Shown here: piece after piece, positions 27,561-36,895 of the stretch
Layout of the letters: every line of letters begins with the position of its first letter
Numbering within the stretch: position 1 is the stretch's first letter
NCBI RefSeq assembly: GCF_001975785.1
Contig: NZ_MSFI01000012.1
Location: 1-64,000, forward strand
DNA: 64,000 bases
Direction of reading: 5' to 3'
Origin: Domibacillus epiphyticus
Lineage (GTDB): Bacteria > Bacillota > Bacilli > Bacillales > Domibacillaceae
Notes under the pieces: model-generated
What the model was told of the DNA's origin: nothing
Database searches by the model: none
Seen by the model: the letters and a program-made list of their open reading frames with translations, nothing else
Program-made: the position numbers and the translations under genes

Positions 27561-28690
27561 ACATATTCCTCCTCATCACGCTGTTTAACGTCTTTTGGCA
27601 AATTCATGATCACTGTCGTGCCGTTGCCTGACTGAATATCCAGGCTCCCATTCACAAATTCGAGCCTTTCTCTCATGCCAAGAAGCCCGCTCCCTTTTCC
27701 GAGATCCTGGCGGTCAATTCCGACCCCGTCATCCTTCACCGTCACTTGAATCCCTTCTTCTGACTGCTCGATGGTAATATGGCAGGAAAATGCCTGGCTA
27801 TGCTTCACTACATTGGTCACTGCCTCTTTCATGCACATGCTTAAAATATTTTCCACGAACAGAGAAACGTTGGACAGCTTAAACTCCTGCTCGCCAGTAT
27901 ATTCGATTTGTGCCGCTTTTAATATTTGATTGACAAGAATTATTTCTTCATTTAACCGAGTGCCGCGCATCGATGATACTAAATTACGAACTTCATTCAA
28001 TGCTGTTCGCGCGGTTTGCTGCACGTCGATCAGCTCGTCCTTTGCTTTCTCCTGATCTTTATCAATAAGTTTCCTTGCCAAGTCGCTCTTTAAACCGATA
28101 AGAGATAGTTTTTGTCCAAGCGTATCATGAAGATCCCGGGCAATTCGCTGTCTCTCCTCTTGTTTAACCAATTCAGAAATACGGTTGTTCGCCGTCTTGA
28201 GTTCCTCTTCAAGCTTCTCCTGCTTTTTCCGGTTATATAGATTAAAAGGAAGCAAAATTACACTGATAAATACGATGACGATGATTGGGAGCTGCTGAAT
28301 AAATAATGGATCCTGTAAAACGAGATTGTAATTAATCGAAAAAGTTGTGCCGACTAAATGAATGATATACGAGGTAATAAACGCGGCACGGTTTCTCATA
28401 TTGCCGTTATAGTACGCAATATAAAAAGCGAAGTAAATAAATTGAAAAAGGATTGTCATCGTGATGGAAATGCCAACTAAAATACAAATCCATACATACA
28501 CAGTCCAGTTTTTAGACAAAAAAGCAAATCGATAGCTGATAAAAAAGAGAATGGTCAGCGTAATCCCAACGACAATTTCTTTCGTCGACGAGGACTGGAA
28601 AATAAAATAAAAGGGCAAAAAGCTTAATATAATCCATACGTACGGAGAAAGCCCCGAACTTTTTTGGAACATCGTCCATCTTTTTTTCAT
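27557..28690 (-). CDS. desK: Thermosensor histidine kinase DesK
   Basis: A 377-residue kinase with about five N-terminal membrane helices (to about residue 150), a coiled coil, and a HisKA_3/HATPase pair. The phosphorylated histidine is His188 in RIARDLHDTLGQKLS, the same number as in B. subtilis DesK; the G boxes are DDGVGIDRQD and GSGLLGMRERLE. DesK senses membrane thickness and order and switches from phosphatase to kinase on cooling. It lies 99 bp downstream of the desaturase gene, across a terminator. Confidence 0.93.
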   Translation of the reverse strand: MKKRWTMFQKSSGLSPYVWIILSFLPFYFIFQSSSTKEIVVGITLTILFFISYRFAFLSKNWTVYVWICILVGISITMTILFQFIYFAFYIAYYNGNMRNRAAFITSYIIHLVGTTFSINYNLVLQDPLFIQQLPIIVIVFISVILLPFNLYNRKKQEKLEEELKTANNRISELVKQEERQRIARDLHDTLGQKLSLIGLKSDLARKLIDKDQEKAKDELIDVQQTARTALNEVRNLVSSMRGTRLNEEIILVNQILKAAQIEYTGEQEFKLSNVSLFVENILSMCMKEAVTNVVKHSQAFSCHITIEQSEEGIQVTVKDDGVGIDRQDLGKGSGLLGMRERLEFVNGSLDIQSGNGTTVIMNLPKDVKQRDEEEYV

Positions 28691-28743
28691 ACTCTACCTT
28701 CTTTAAACATATTCTTCCTTCTCATTTTAACACAAACGAAACA

Positions 28744-28781
28744 CAAAAAAACCATGCTTCCGAAAAAGCGGAAACACGGTC
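28744..28781 (-). terminator. Terminator between des and desK
   Basis: CCGTGTTTCCG / CGGAAGCATGG stem with a seven-T tail on the minus strand. Read-through would give desKR, which otherwise needs its own promoter. Confidence 0.75.
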
Positions 28782-28789
28782 AATTGCTA

Positions 28790-29809
28790 TTATACTGAGC
28801 GGTATTGTCGCTCCATTACATGCTGTTTTGCTTCTTTAAACGTGACAAATTTGTCTTTTTTCTCATCCCATAAACGGAATTGCACGGATTTAATACTCGT
28901 CCAGAGCGTGATTGTTGGTACATTTTGCAATGGCTCAGCGTTATAATGCGCCGCTTCTAGTTGATAGTTTGGAACTCTCGGGCTTAAATGATGCACATGG
29001 TGGAAACCGATATTTCCAGTGATCCATTGCAGTGGTTTCGGTAGTTTGTAAAATGAACTTCCTTCTACCGCCGCTTTTACATAGCTCCAGTTTTCATCTT
29101 CTTCGAAGTAAGAATCTTCAAAAGTATGCTGTACATAAAAGAGCCATACCCCGATTGAACCCGCAATCCAGAACATTGGACCATGTACAAGCAGGAACGA
29201 TTGCCAGCCAATCGCCCAACAAAGCAGTGCCGCACCAGCAAAAATCAAGATGTTCGTTAAATACGTATTCATGCGTTCTTTCTTTCGGGCTCCTTTTACG
29301 TTAAAACGATTCATAATGAGGAACACCCAAATTGGACCAATCACGAACATGATGAAAGGATTTCGGTATAAGCGGTACGCAATTCTCGTTTTTAATGGTG
29401 CATTATAATATTCTTCGACTGTCATCATCCACATATCGCCTGTGCCGCGTTTGTCTAAATTACTGCTCGTGGCGTGATGCACATTATGGCTGTGACCCCA
29501 TTGATCGTACGGGAAAAACGTTAAAACGCCGGTAATTGTTCCGACAACACGGTTCAATTTCCGATTTTTAAAGAACGAGTGGTGGCAGCAGTCATGAAAA
29601 ATAATAAAGATCCGCGTGATAAATCCTGCACCGATAACCGCGAGTCCTAACGTCAAGAAATAAGAAACAGACAGGCTTTGATACGCGAGGTACCAGATTA
29701 AAACAAAAGGACCGATCGTATTTATAAGCTGAAATATACTCTTTTTTGTATTTGATTTTTCATAAGGGGCAACTTGTTTTCTCAAGATTTTCGAGTTCTC
29801 TTTACTCAT
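28790..29809 (-). CDS. des: Membrane fatty acid desaturase (Des)
   Basis: A 339-residue membrane-bound di-iron desaturase with all three histidine boxes: HDCCHH at 72-77, HSHNVHH at 106-112 and HHVHH at 270-274, and several membrane helices between. It introduces a cis double bond (delta-5 in B. subtilis) into phospholipid acyl chains when membranes stiffen in the cold. It is the first gene of the des-desK-desR cluster. A palindromic candidate DesR site and a TATAAT box lie upstream. Confidence 0.93.
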   Translation of the reverse strand: MSKENSKILRKQVAPYEKSNTKKSIFQLINTIGPFVLIWYLAYQSLSVSYFLTLGLAVIGAGFITRIFIIFHDCCHHSFFKNRKLNRVVGTITGVLTFFPYDQWGHSHNVHHATSSNLDKRGTGDMWMMTVEEYYNAPLKTRIAYRLYRNPFIMFVIGPIWVFLIMNRFNVKGARKKERMNTYLTNILIFAGAALLCWAIGWQSFLLVHGPMFWIAGSIGVWLFYVQHTFEDSYFEEDENWSYVKAAVEGSSFYKLPKPLQWITGNIGFHHVHHLSPRVPNYQLEAAHYNAEPLQNVPTITLWTSIKSVQFRLWDEKKDKFVTFKEAKQHVMERQYRSV

Positions 29810-29841
29810 ATTGCAATTCCCTCCGCTAGTTGATGATTCTT

Positions 29842-29907
29842 ATTATATCGAAGAGAATTTCACTTGTGCAGTAGCACCCGTCACGCCTAGAGTATGACAA
29901 GTGTCAT
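29842..29907 (-). promoter_or_regulatory. des promoter and candidate DesR operator
   Basis: The palindrome ATGACAAGTGTCAT (29894-29907) lies about 47 bp upstream of a perfect TATAAT (29842-29847, minus strand). No good -35 box stands at 17 bp, as expected for an activator-dependent promoter. Assignment to DesR is by context. Confidence 0.6.
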
Positions 29908-30031
29908 GTTTGTTTTTCCATAAGAATGGATATGAACAATAATAATCTTTAAACTCAAAAGTAACCCGGAAAAGTATCTACTCGATATTATTTAGAGGAT
30001 AGCAAAATTCAGTCTCAACGAATAAAATAGG

Positions 30032-30070
30032 CAGTTTGTGCCCTAATGATAGGGTACACAAGCTGCCTGA
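30032..30070 (-). terminator. Likely terminator of the RND pump gene
   Basis: GGCAG-TTGTG-CCCTA / TAGGG-ACAA-CTGCC long stem followed by TATTTTATT on the minus strand, 45 bp after the pump stop. Confidence 0.6.
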
Positions 30071-30115
30071 ATCATATGATCTTTTTCTATTGAATTTACC
30101 GGACAATATATCCTT

Positions 30116-33100
30116 TTATACAGCCTTCGTATTCATTTCCGGTTTTATTCTTTTTACTTTTTTTCTCGGATTAAAAAAGCTATACATTACCGGCACAATA
30201 TAAAGTGTCAGAAGAGTAGATGTTGTCAGTCCCCCAATGACGACAACGGCGAGTGATGCGGATACTATTCCCGCATGACTCGATATCGCCATCGGAATTA
30301 GCGCGCCAACTGTAGCAATTGCTATCATGAGGATTGGCCGAATTCGAACCACTCCCGCTTCGATTATGGATTCGTTCTTATCCATGCCGCTCCGTTCATT
30401 CTGCTTCACTTTGTCAATCAATACTATGGCATTTGTTACAACAATTCCGTTCAGCATGAGCAGACCGATCATAGCAGGCATCCCAATCGGCTGTTTGACA
30501 ATAAAAAGTCCGAGCAATGCACCAATCACTGAAAATGGAATGGCAAATAGAATAACAAACGGGGCTTTTCCTTCTCCAAAAGCAATAACCATTACGATAT
30601 ACACAAGAAGGATACTAACAGCGATGGCTATCGCCATGTTTGTAAAGCCATCCTCCATGGCTGCGGAAGCCCCTTCCTTGTAGTAACTTACACTTTCAGG
30701 AAGATCTAGATCAGCAATTGCTTCGTCTGCTCTTTTCGTCACTTCCCCTGTTTTCGGGCTTGTAATTTGTCCAGTAACCATCACATATTCATTTGAATTC
30801 AACCGTGTGATGGCCATTCTGTTATTGGCCCGTTTTAACTCTCCCACTTCTTTCAGCGCAACAGGCAAACCCATGACGTTATTAATTTCCTGTTCACCCA
30901 GTTCGTTAAGAGAGGTCATTTCATTCCCTTTTACACTTAACTTGACGTCAGTTGTTTCCCCTTCAAGTGTCATGGTTGTAACAACATCACCATTTATAAG
31001 AGCGCGAAGACTCTGTCCCACCATTGCCGGCATGAGCCCATTTTCAGCAAGTTTTTCTTCGTTAAGATCGATTTCAATTTCCGGTTCATCGCCATCAAGT
31101 GATGAGCTAACATCGGCCATTCCATCAATTCCTTTTAGCTTGCTTTGGATATCCTGGCTGGCCGTTTTAATCTCTTCTAGATTCGACCCGTTTACAACAA
31201 GTACGTATTGCGACTGTGCGCCCCCTGCAAAGTTTCCGACACCGGCTACAGAGATTTCTTCCGCTTCTTTTACATCCGCAAATCCATCACGAAGTTCTTC
31301 TATAAGTCCATCTACGTCTTCAACAGATTCTTTGACGACAAACGTGATGGACGCTTGCTCATTTTGTCCGTCAACACTTGTACTGACAAGCTCTATTTCT
31401 TCTTTATTTAACAAAATATCTTCGACTTTGCTTGCTGTTTCACTTGTATTCTCGGGAGCTGTTCCTTTCTTCATCGTGACATTTACATCGTAATTGCTCA
31501 CTTTTTCTTGAGGCAGGAATGTTGTGCCAAGCCTTGGCGCAATAAAACCAATAGAAGCAGCAAGAAGCACAACAGCTATTATGAGCGTCCCCATTCTATT
31601 TCGCAGCACCCATTGCAGGCTTTTGCGATATCCTTTTTGCAGGGACGTTTCCTTATGTTCTTTCGGTGAAATATTCAAAAGGAATATTCTCGACATAAGC
31701 GGTACGACGGTAACAGCGACAATAAGTGAAAATAGTAATGAAATTACGACAGTCCAGGCAAGGGGCGCAAAAAATTTCCCGACAATTCCCGGCACGAAAG
31801 CCATCGGTAAAAAGACCGCCACAGTCGTAATGGTGGAAGATGTAATGGCAGAAGCCACTTCCCTTGTCGCCTGCTCCACAAGTTTTTCGCTCCGTTCTTC
31901 CGCGGCTCTGACTCTTCTAAAGACATTTTCAATGACAACAATCGAGTCATCCACGACACGTCCCACAGCCACGGCAATTCCTGCGAGCGTCATAATATTT
32001 AACGTATAACCAAGCATGTTAAGAACAGTAAATGAAGCAAGAATGGATAGTGGAATGGATATGACAGCAATAATGGTGGATCGAATATTGCGTAAAAACA
32101 GCATCGTCACAACAACAGCCATAACTGCTCCAAGCAAGGCTTCTCGCAGCATCGCATTCACCGATTCCTCAATTTCAATCGATTGGTCACGGAGCGTTTT
32201 CATTTCAAATCCTTCTGGAAGCTGAATTTTTCCCATTTCTTCCTTCGCTTCCTCTACGATCGCAACGACATTCGCTCCACCTTCCGCAATAATCCCAAAG
32301 CGCACGCCAGGCTCTCCATTAATGCGGGTGAAATTGCTCACATTTTCACTTTCATAAGCAACCTCAGCAATTTCACTTAGTTTTAAATTCTCAAGTCCGG
32401 GTATTCCCCCCTGTACAGTTCCTTGCTTAAAGAGACGAATATTTTTCACATCATCAATAGATGTTAATTCTTTTCTAACCCGTACTGGCAAAACTTCATC
32501 TGATAGGGACAAATCCCCTGTAGGAATGGCTATGTTGTTCGAATTGATGGCTGTCTTTACGTCATCAAGCGTAATCCCATTCTCTTTCAGTTTCTCAGGA
32601 AGAAGACGAATGTTCACAGTCTTTTCCTCGTCTCCGCCTATTTCCACTTTCGAAACGCCGTCAATTCCTTCAAGTTTTGGTGTGATCTCATCATCAACAA
32701 ATTTCTGAATGTCTGATTGCTCGTTTTTTGAGTATATCCCCATTGAGAAAACAGTTGGATCAGGTTCCGGACCCTGTAAAATAATTTCTGGATTTTTAGC
32801 CGTTTCAGGAAGGGACACTTTATCTACTGAAGACCTGACAAGCTGTTCGGCATCGTCCATATTAACGGACATGTCAAATTCCAGCGTTACATAAGCAGCA
32901 TTGGCCACACCGTCTGTATAAACATTTTCTACTCCTTCAATATTCATGAGTTCTTTCTCGGCCGGCTCTCCAAGATCCTTCATTGACTGCTCAGGAGAAG
33001 CCCCCGGATACGGCATAACAACCGTTATATACGGGATATCTACATTCGGATATTTCTCAATGTTAATTTCCCTCAAAGAATAGATTCCTCCAGCGACAAT

Positions 33101-33166
33101 AAGAAGCATCGCTAAACATAAGGCAACCGCATTTTTCATACTAAAGCGAATAATTGACCTCATCAT
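30116..33166 (-). CDS. swrC: RND efflux transporter, SwrC (YerP) type
   Basis: A 1016-residue AcrB/HAE1-like pump, slightly shorter than B. subtilis SwrC. It has twelve membrane helices in two repeats and two large extracytoplasmic loops. Family stretches: IEKYPNVDIPYITVVMPYPGASPEQ at the N-terminus, AVGRVVDDSIVVIENVFRRV in helix 4 with the proton-relay aspartates, and LMLNGIVVTNAIVLID in the second half. In Bacillus it exports surfactin and gives surfactant and drug tolerance. It is a single gene preceded by a 31-bp inverted repeat that may bind a TetR repressor. Confidence 0.9.
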   Translation of the reverse strand: MMRSIIRFSMKNAVALCLAMLLIVAGGIYSLREINIEKYPNVDIPYITVVMPYPGASPEQSMKDLGEPAEKELMNIEGVENVYTDGVANAAYVTLEFDMSVNMDDAEQLVRSSVDKVSLPETAKNPEIILQGPEPDPTVFSMGIYSKNEQSDIQKFVDDEITPKLEGIDGVSKVEIGGDEEKTVNIRLLPEKLKENGITLDDVKTAINSNNIAIPTGDLSLSDEVLPVRVRKELTSIDDVKNIRLFKQGTVQGGIPGLENLKLSEIAEVAYESENVSNFTRINGEPGVRFGIIAEGGANVVAIVEEAKEEMGKIQLPEGFEMKTLRDQSIEIEESVNAMLREALLGAVMAVVVTMLFLRNIRSTIIAVISIPLSILASFTVLNMLGYTLNIMTLAGIAVAVGRVVDDSIVVIENVFRRVRAAEERSEKLVEQATREVASAITSSTITTVAVFLPMAFVPGIVGKFFAPLAWTVVISLLFSLIVAVTVVPLMSRIFLLNISPKEHKETSLQKGYRKSLQWVLRNRMGTLIIAVVLLAASIGFIAPRLGTTFLPQEKVSNYDVNVTMKKGTAPENTSETASKVEDILLNKEEIELVSTSVDGQNEQASITFVVKESVEDVDGLIEELRDGFADVKEAEEISVAGVGNFAGGAQSQYVLVVNGSNLEEIKTASQDIQSKLKGIDGMADVSSSLDGDEPEIEIDLNEEKLAENGLMPAMVGQSLRALINGDVVTTMTLEGETTDVKLSVKGNEMTSLNELGEQEINNVMGLPVALKEVGELKRANNRMAITRLNSNEYVMVTGQITSPKTGEVTKRADEAIADLDLPESVSYYKEGASAAMEDGFTNMAIAIAVSILLVYIVMVIAFGEGKAPFVILFAIPFSVIGALLGLFIVKQPIGMPAMIGLLMLNGIVVTNAIVLIDKVKQNERSGMDKNESIIEAGVVRIRPILMIAIATVGALIPMAISSHAGIVSASLAVVVIGGLTTSTLLTLYIVPVMYSFFNPRKKVKRIKPEMNTKAV

Positions 33167-33193
33167 TACACATTTTCCCTCCCAGTTTTCAGT

Positions 33194-33224
33194 ACACTAT
33201 TCTGTTATTAACAGATAATAGTGT
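33194..33224. promoter_or_regulatory. Long inverted repeat, candidate TetR-type operator of swrC
   Basis: Arms ACACTATT and AATAGTGT enclose inner arms CTGTTA and TAACAG; the whole is 31 bp and off symmetry by about three bases. It lies 28-58 bp upstream of the pump start, where a repressor would block the promoter. B. subtilis controls its homologue through the TetR protein YerO; no TetR gene is adjacent here. Confidence 0.6.
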
Positions 33225-33592
33225 CTCCAGATACTAATTTTTTTGATGTTTCATATCAACCCATTTCTTTTCGAAAAAAAAAGCGCAATATAATCACGTA
33301 TAAATTGTTTTAAAAAATGTACTTTTATAGCGCTTCTTCATTACTTCATTATGGATCAAGAGAGAAATTCAGATTTCTTCACCCAATTAATGTGTGGCCG
33401 CTAGTCTTTTGTCGTTCCATATAAAGGTAGGGTATAAGTGAAAAACGCATTTTTGAGAAGTTTTTAAGAGGGGAATATTTAAAAAATGTAAATTTATTAT
33501 ACCACTTATCCTAAAAAAGGTCTATTTTCCACATAATGTTACGCCTGTTATTGTGGCTTTTGCATGTAAGGGGAAATAAATTGAAATACACA
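33225..33592. other. Non-coding stretch upstream of swrC
   Basis: About 370 AT-rich bases between minus-strand genes. I see no gene, riboswitch or repeat in it beyond poly-A and poly-T tracts. Confidence 0.4.
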
Positions 33593-33624
33593 AAAAGGAC
33601 ACTCCGTTTCAAGAATGTCCTTTT
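33593..33624 (-). terminator. Intrinsic terminator
   Basis: AAAAGGACA / TGTCCTTTT stem ending the Dabb-domain gene on the minus strand. Confidence 0.75.
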
Positions 33625-33661
33625 CCTTCTTATAAGTGACATCTATTAGGCCTTACAGCAC

Positions 33662-33961
33662 TTAAATTTCGATGTCAACTACAATACTATCCAGTCTTCC
33701 CACTTCACGAATATAAGCAGCAACCGCTTGATGTTCCGGATTTGGTCCATATGCTTCAAGAGCTGCATGATCCTCAAAACGAGTTTTCAATACAACTTGA
33801 TAGCCCTGACTTTTTGTTTTTTCTGAGAAATTGATACCCGCTTGAATATCCACGACCCCAGTAAGATGGTTTTTCAATGCTTTAAAGCGGTCTACCACTT
33901 CCTGCAATTGTTCTTCCGTTGTTGTTTCAGCAAATTTCACCAGTACAATATGATCAATCAT
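33662..33961 (-). CDS. Dabb (stress-responsive alpha/beta barrel) domain protein
   Basis: A 99-residue ferredoxin-like protein: MIDHIVLVKFAETTTEEQLQEVV, then GINFSEKTKSQGYQVVLKTRFED, HAALEAYGPNPEHQAVAAYI and VVDIEI, the classic Dabb pattern. Relatives are stress-induced dimers; some are polyketide cyclases, but no function can be assigned here. It is transcribed alone with its own terminator. Confidence 0.88.
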   Translation of the reverse strand: MIDHIVLVKFAETTTEEQLQEVVDRFKALKNHLTGVVDIQAGINFSEKTKSQGYQVVLKTRFEDHAALEAYGPNPEHQAVAAYIREVGRLDSIVVDIEI

Positions 33962-34096
33962 GTTCTTTCCTCTTTTCTCATTTCGATATATAAGACTATA
34001 TCATTTCTAACCTACAAGCGAAAGTACTGCATATTGTTCTGAATATTTTTAATTTATGTTACACTAATAATATGTCGAAAACTGAGGATTGGTAAA

Positions 34097-34423
34097 ATGA
34101 GTATCAATGTTTTTCTTGATGATTACCGAACTTGTCCTCCAGGCCACACGCTTGTTAAAACGATTGACGATTGTTTTGATTTATTAAAGCATTATCATAT
34201 TGATCATTTGTCACTGGATCATGATTTAGTATGTAAAACAAGAAATGGATTTCTTCTTGTCCAATTAATGGTGAAACATCAGTTGTTTGCGGACCGAATT
34301 ACCATACACTCGGCGAACTCAACCGGGGGAAAAGCAATGTACCATTATTTAAAACAAGCACAAGTAGACCTTAAAATGCCCCCATCCATCAAGGTACTGT
34401 TACGGCCTTTGCCTCTTGAATAG
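34097..34423 (+). CDS. Stand-alone cyclic-phosphate-processing receiver-like domain (cREC)
   Basis: A 108-residue receiver-like protein: VFLDDYRTCPPGHTLVKT, LSLDHDLVCKTRNGFLLVQLM, RITIHSANSTGGKAMYHYL and KVLLRPLP. Acidic residues DD at the start and DHD in the middle recall a response-regulator site that has been repurposed; Pfam describes such domains as cREC, often linked to RNA repair or signalling. There is no output domain and no kinase nearby. GAGG precedes the ATG. It is a single-gene unit. Confidence 0.7.
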   Translation: MSINVFLDDYRTCPPGHTLVKTIDDCFDLLKHYHIDHLSLDHDLVCKTRNGFLLVQLMVKHQLFADRITIHSANSTGGKAMYHYLKQAQVDLKMPPSIKVLLRPLPLE

Positions 34424-34433
34424 AATATAAAGG

Positions 34434-34470
34434 AAGAAAGACGAACCGTATAAAGTTCGTCTTTCTTTAT
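34434..34470. terminator. Bidirectional terminator
   Basis: GAAAGACGAAC / GTTCGTCTTTC stem with A and T runs on both sides, shared by the convergent genes on either side. Confidence 0.8.
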
Positions 34471-34476
34471 ATTCAG

Positions 34477-34620
34477 TTATTCAAAATCATCGGGATTTTT
34501 ATCTTCTTGCCCGGGTCTCTTTTTATCTTGCGCGCGCTGCGGCTCTATATCCTGTCCTTTTTCTTTCTTGTTCTGCTGTTCAATTGAGTCGTTATGATGT
34601 ACCGCTTTGTCTTCCGCCAT
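34477..34620 (-). CDS. Small hydrophilic protein
   Basis: A 47-residue, highly charged protein (MAEDKAVHHNDSIEQQNKK, then AQDKKRPGQEDKNPDDFE) without hydrophobic segments, probably disordered. The ATG at 34620 has AGGAGG; the frame is open upstream without a site. Small disordered proteins like this are common among spore and stress proteins of Bacillus, but I do not recognise the family. Confidence 0.65.
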   Translation of the reverse strand: MAEDKAVHHNDSIEQQNKKEKGQDIEPQRAQDKKRPGQEDKNPDDFE

Positions 34621-34721
34621 TAGAAATACCTCCTGTAAAAATGATCTACATGTTTCCATCATTCCCACAACCCGCTAAATATAAACACGATGCCCTTCTT
34701 ATCAAAATCATTATTTTAAAC

Positions 34722-34757
34722 GAGAAAAGCCCGCACTCAAATGAATGAATACGGGGC
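34722..34757 (-). terminator. Terminator of the chemoreceptor at 34764
   Basis: AAAGCCC / GGGCTTT stem with a long AT-rich loop and TTTT on the minus strand. Confidence 0.55.
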
Positions 34758-34763
34758 TTTGAA

Positions 34764-36449
34764 TTATATTTTAAATTTGCTTATTTCATGCTGTAAATCC
34801 TGTCCGAGCTTACTTAAGGAATCAGCAGAAGCTGTAATTTCTTCCATTGAAGCAAGCTGTTCTTGTGAAGCTGCAGCGACACCCTGTGTATTGGTTGAGA
34901 TGTCGGCTGATGTACGTGTAAGCTGGTCGACTGAAACAGCTAATTGTTCTGTACTTGCGGATATCTCTTTTGTTGCTGCTGATACTTCTTGTACTTGATC
35001 GGTAACGTTTTTAATGGAACTTAAAATGTGGATAAAAGCCTCTCCCGCTTGATTCACGATCACGGTTCCAGACTGCACTTCTTCTGTCCCCTTATGCATT
35101 ACAGTTACCGCATGACTCGTGCTTTCCTGTATGTTTTTAATTAAGGACGCGATCTGTTCAGATGATTGCTGAGATTGCTCCGCAAGCTTTCTTACTTCGT
35201 CTGCCACAACGGCAAATCCTTTTCCTTGTTCACCAGCACGGGCCGCTTCGATTGCTGCGTTAAGTGCCAATAGATTCGTTTGGTTTGCAATATCACTGAT
35301 GACTTGAACAATCTGGCCAATCTGTTTTGAATGATCACCTAATTCTTCTATTACATTAGCTGCACCTTTTACAGATTGAGCAATACCTTCCATTTGCTGA
35401 ATCGTTTGAACGATTACCTGGTTTCCTTGCTCCGCTTCGTGCAATACTTCTTTCGTTGAGGCTGAAACAACAGAAGCTGATTCCGCAATGTTTTGAAGGC
35501 CAAGTGCGCTTTCATTCATCGCTCTTTTATTCTCTTCCATGCTAATTATTTGCCCATCCGCTGCAGTAGAAATCTCTTGTACAGCCCCGGCTACTTGATT
35601 GGCAGATTGGGCAGATTGCTCGGCAGCTGCTGACAGTTCTTCTGAGGAAGCAGCGACTTGGTCAGAACTATCACTCACCTTGCGGATTAAATCGCGCAAA
35701 TTTTGTTTCATTTGATTGAAAGAATCAGCCATGGTGCCAATTTCGTCTCTGTTTTTCACTTGAATGTCTTCTATAGCAAGATTTCCTTCAGCGATTTGTT
35801 CAGCCGCTTTTGCTACCTCTGTAACAGGTTTCGAAATCAACCGGCTAATGTACAGGGCAATCGCAATACCGATAATTAATGCAAGAATTGAGACTACTAA
35901 TAAGATTGTTTTCACATGAGCTGCTTGCTTTTTCGTCTTTTCATTTTCTGAATTCAATAAATCCAGGCACATTTTCTCAAGCTCTTGTGCCTTTTCAGAA
36001 ATCTCATTTGTTAATGGCGTTAATTCCTCATTAAGAAGTTCTGTATAGGCCTTTACGTTATTTTGCTGCTTGTATTGAATCACTTGCTCAGCAGTTTGAA
36101 CGTATTCTGCTTGAATCTGATTTAGCTCCTGAATAACCTTTTTTCCCCCAGCTGTAAACAGAACAGCTTCCAATTGCTTTGATACTGTGTTGTACTGTTT
36201 TTGTGCTTCCTCAAAATTTTGAAGGGTTGAATCTTTGCCCGTTACTAAGTATCCCCGTACACTTTTCGCTTGTTCTGCAGATAAATATTTGATTTCCTTG
36301 GCATTTAACGCTTTTGTTGCTTGCTCGCCAGCCAAGAAATTGTATGTAGATGTAATAGATGTAAGCTGATACACACTAAAGGATGCAATAAAACCTAATA
36401 AAATTAATACGGCAAAAAAACCACTAAATAACTTTTTACTTATGTTCAT
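34764..36449 (-). CDS. Methyl-accepting chemotaxis protein, helical (CHASE3/4HB-like) sensor
   Basis: A chemoreceptor of 561 residues. Transmembrane helix 1 is near residues 8-28, followed by a long extracellular helical domain with [21 protein letters not shown], typical of CHASE3-like bundles, transmembrane helix 2 near 182-201, HAMP, and a signalling domain with [24 protein letters not shown]. It ends in [10 protein letters not shown]. It is transcribed alone. The ligand is unknown; helical-bundle sensors often respond through partner proteins or to membrane state. Confidence 0.92.
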   Translation of the reverse strand: MNISKKLFSGFFAVLILLGFIASFSVYQLTSITSTYNFLAGEQATKALNAKEIKYLSAEQAKSVRGYLVTGKDSTLQNFEEAQKQYNTVSKQLEAVLFTAGGKKVIQELNQIQAEYVQTAEQVIQYKQQNNVKAYTELLNEELTPLTNEISEKAQELEKMCLDLLNSENEKTKKQAAHVKTILLVVSILALIIGIAIALYISRLISKPVTEVAKAAEQIAEGNLAIEDIQVKNRDEIGTMADSFNQMKQNLRDLIRKVSDSSDQVAASSEELSAAAEQSAQSANQVAGAVQEISTAADGQIISMEENKRAMNESALGLQNIAESASVVSASTKEVLHEAEQGNQVIVQTIQQMEGIAQSVKGAANVIEELGDHSKQIGQIVQVISDIANQTNLLALNAAIEAARAGEQGKGFAVVADEVRKLAEQSQQSSEQIASLIKNIQESTSHAVTVMHKGTEEVQSGTVIVNQAGEAFIHILSSIKNVTDQVQEVSAATKEISASTEQLAVSVDQLTRTSADISTNTQGVAAASQEQLASMEEITASADSLSKLGQDLQHEISKFKI

Positions 36450-36895
36450 TCGTTAACCCCTCTTTTATTATTAAGATCTCAACTTCAAGGTCTTATCCAT
36501 TTTTTAATCCAAACAAGTTCATTTGCTAAACTGATCGCTTCCTGACTTTTTCACCTCCAATATCATTTGTAAGTATTTTTTCACTCTTCGAACGAAAAAA
36601 GCCCTTTTCAAAAAAGGACTAACCAAAGTTTTCATGCTTTTAGCGCAAGAAAATCATTGTTGAGTTAATAAACACATTCTTTTGCATCCTAAATATAGAT
36701 AATTATAATTAGACCCAGGATGTTTTATAGACAGGCAATAGGAGTATTATACACATTATGATAAAATTCGACAATAATTAACAAGCATATATACCCAACA
36801 TTTCACCAAATGTACAAATATATAGATAAGAATGTGAAAAATTAACTATAATTGCAACAACCTTTATTTTCCTGTTTCAGGAAATGTTTTGTTTC
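36450..36895. other. Non-coding stretch with an orphan terminator
   Basis: About 445 AT-rich bases. An intrinsic terminator for the minus strand lies at 36594-36622 (AGTCCTTTT/AAAAGGGCT plus six T), about 270 bp after the TRM11-like stop; a weak TTTCCTG/CAGGAAA hairpin is at 36871. A TGTCGAA core is at 36767-36773 (minus strand). No gene was seen. Confidence 0.5.

Noticed and set aside
30807-31493. 228-codon plus-strand frame opposite swrC
   Set aside because: Serine-rich shadow of the pump gene; no start signal and no family resemblance.
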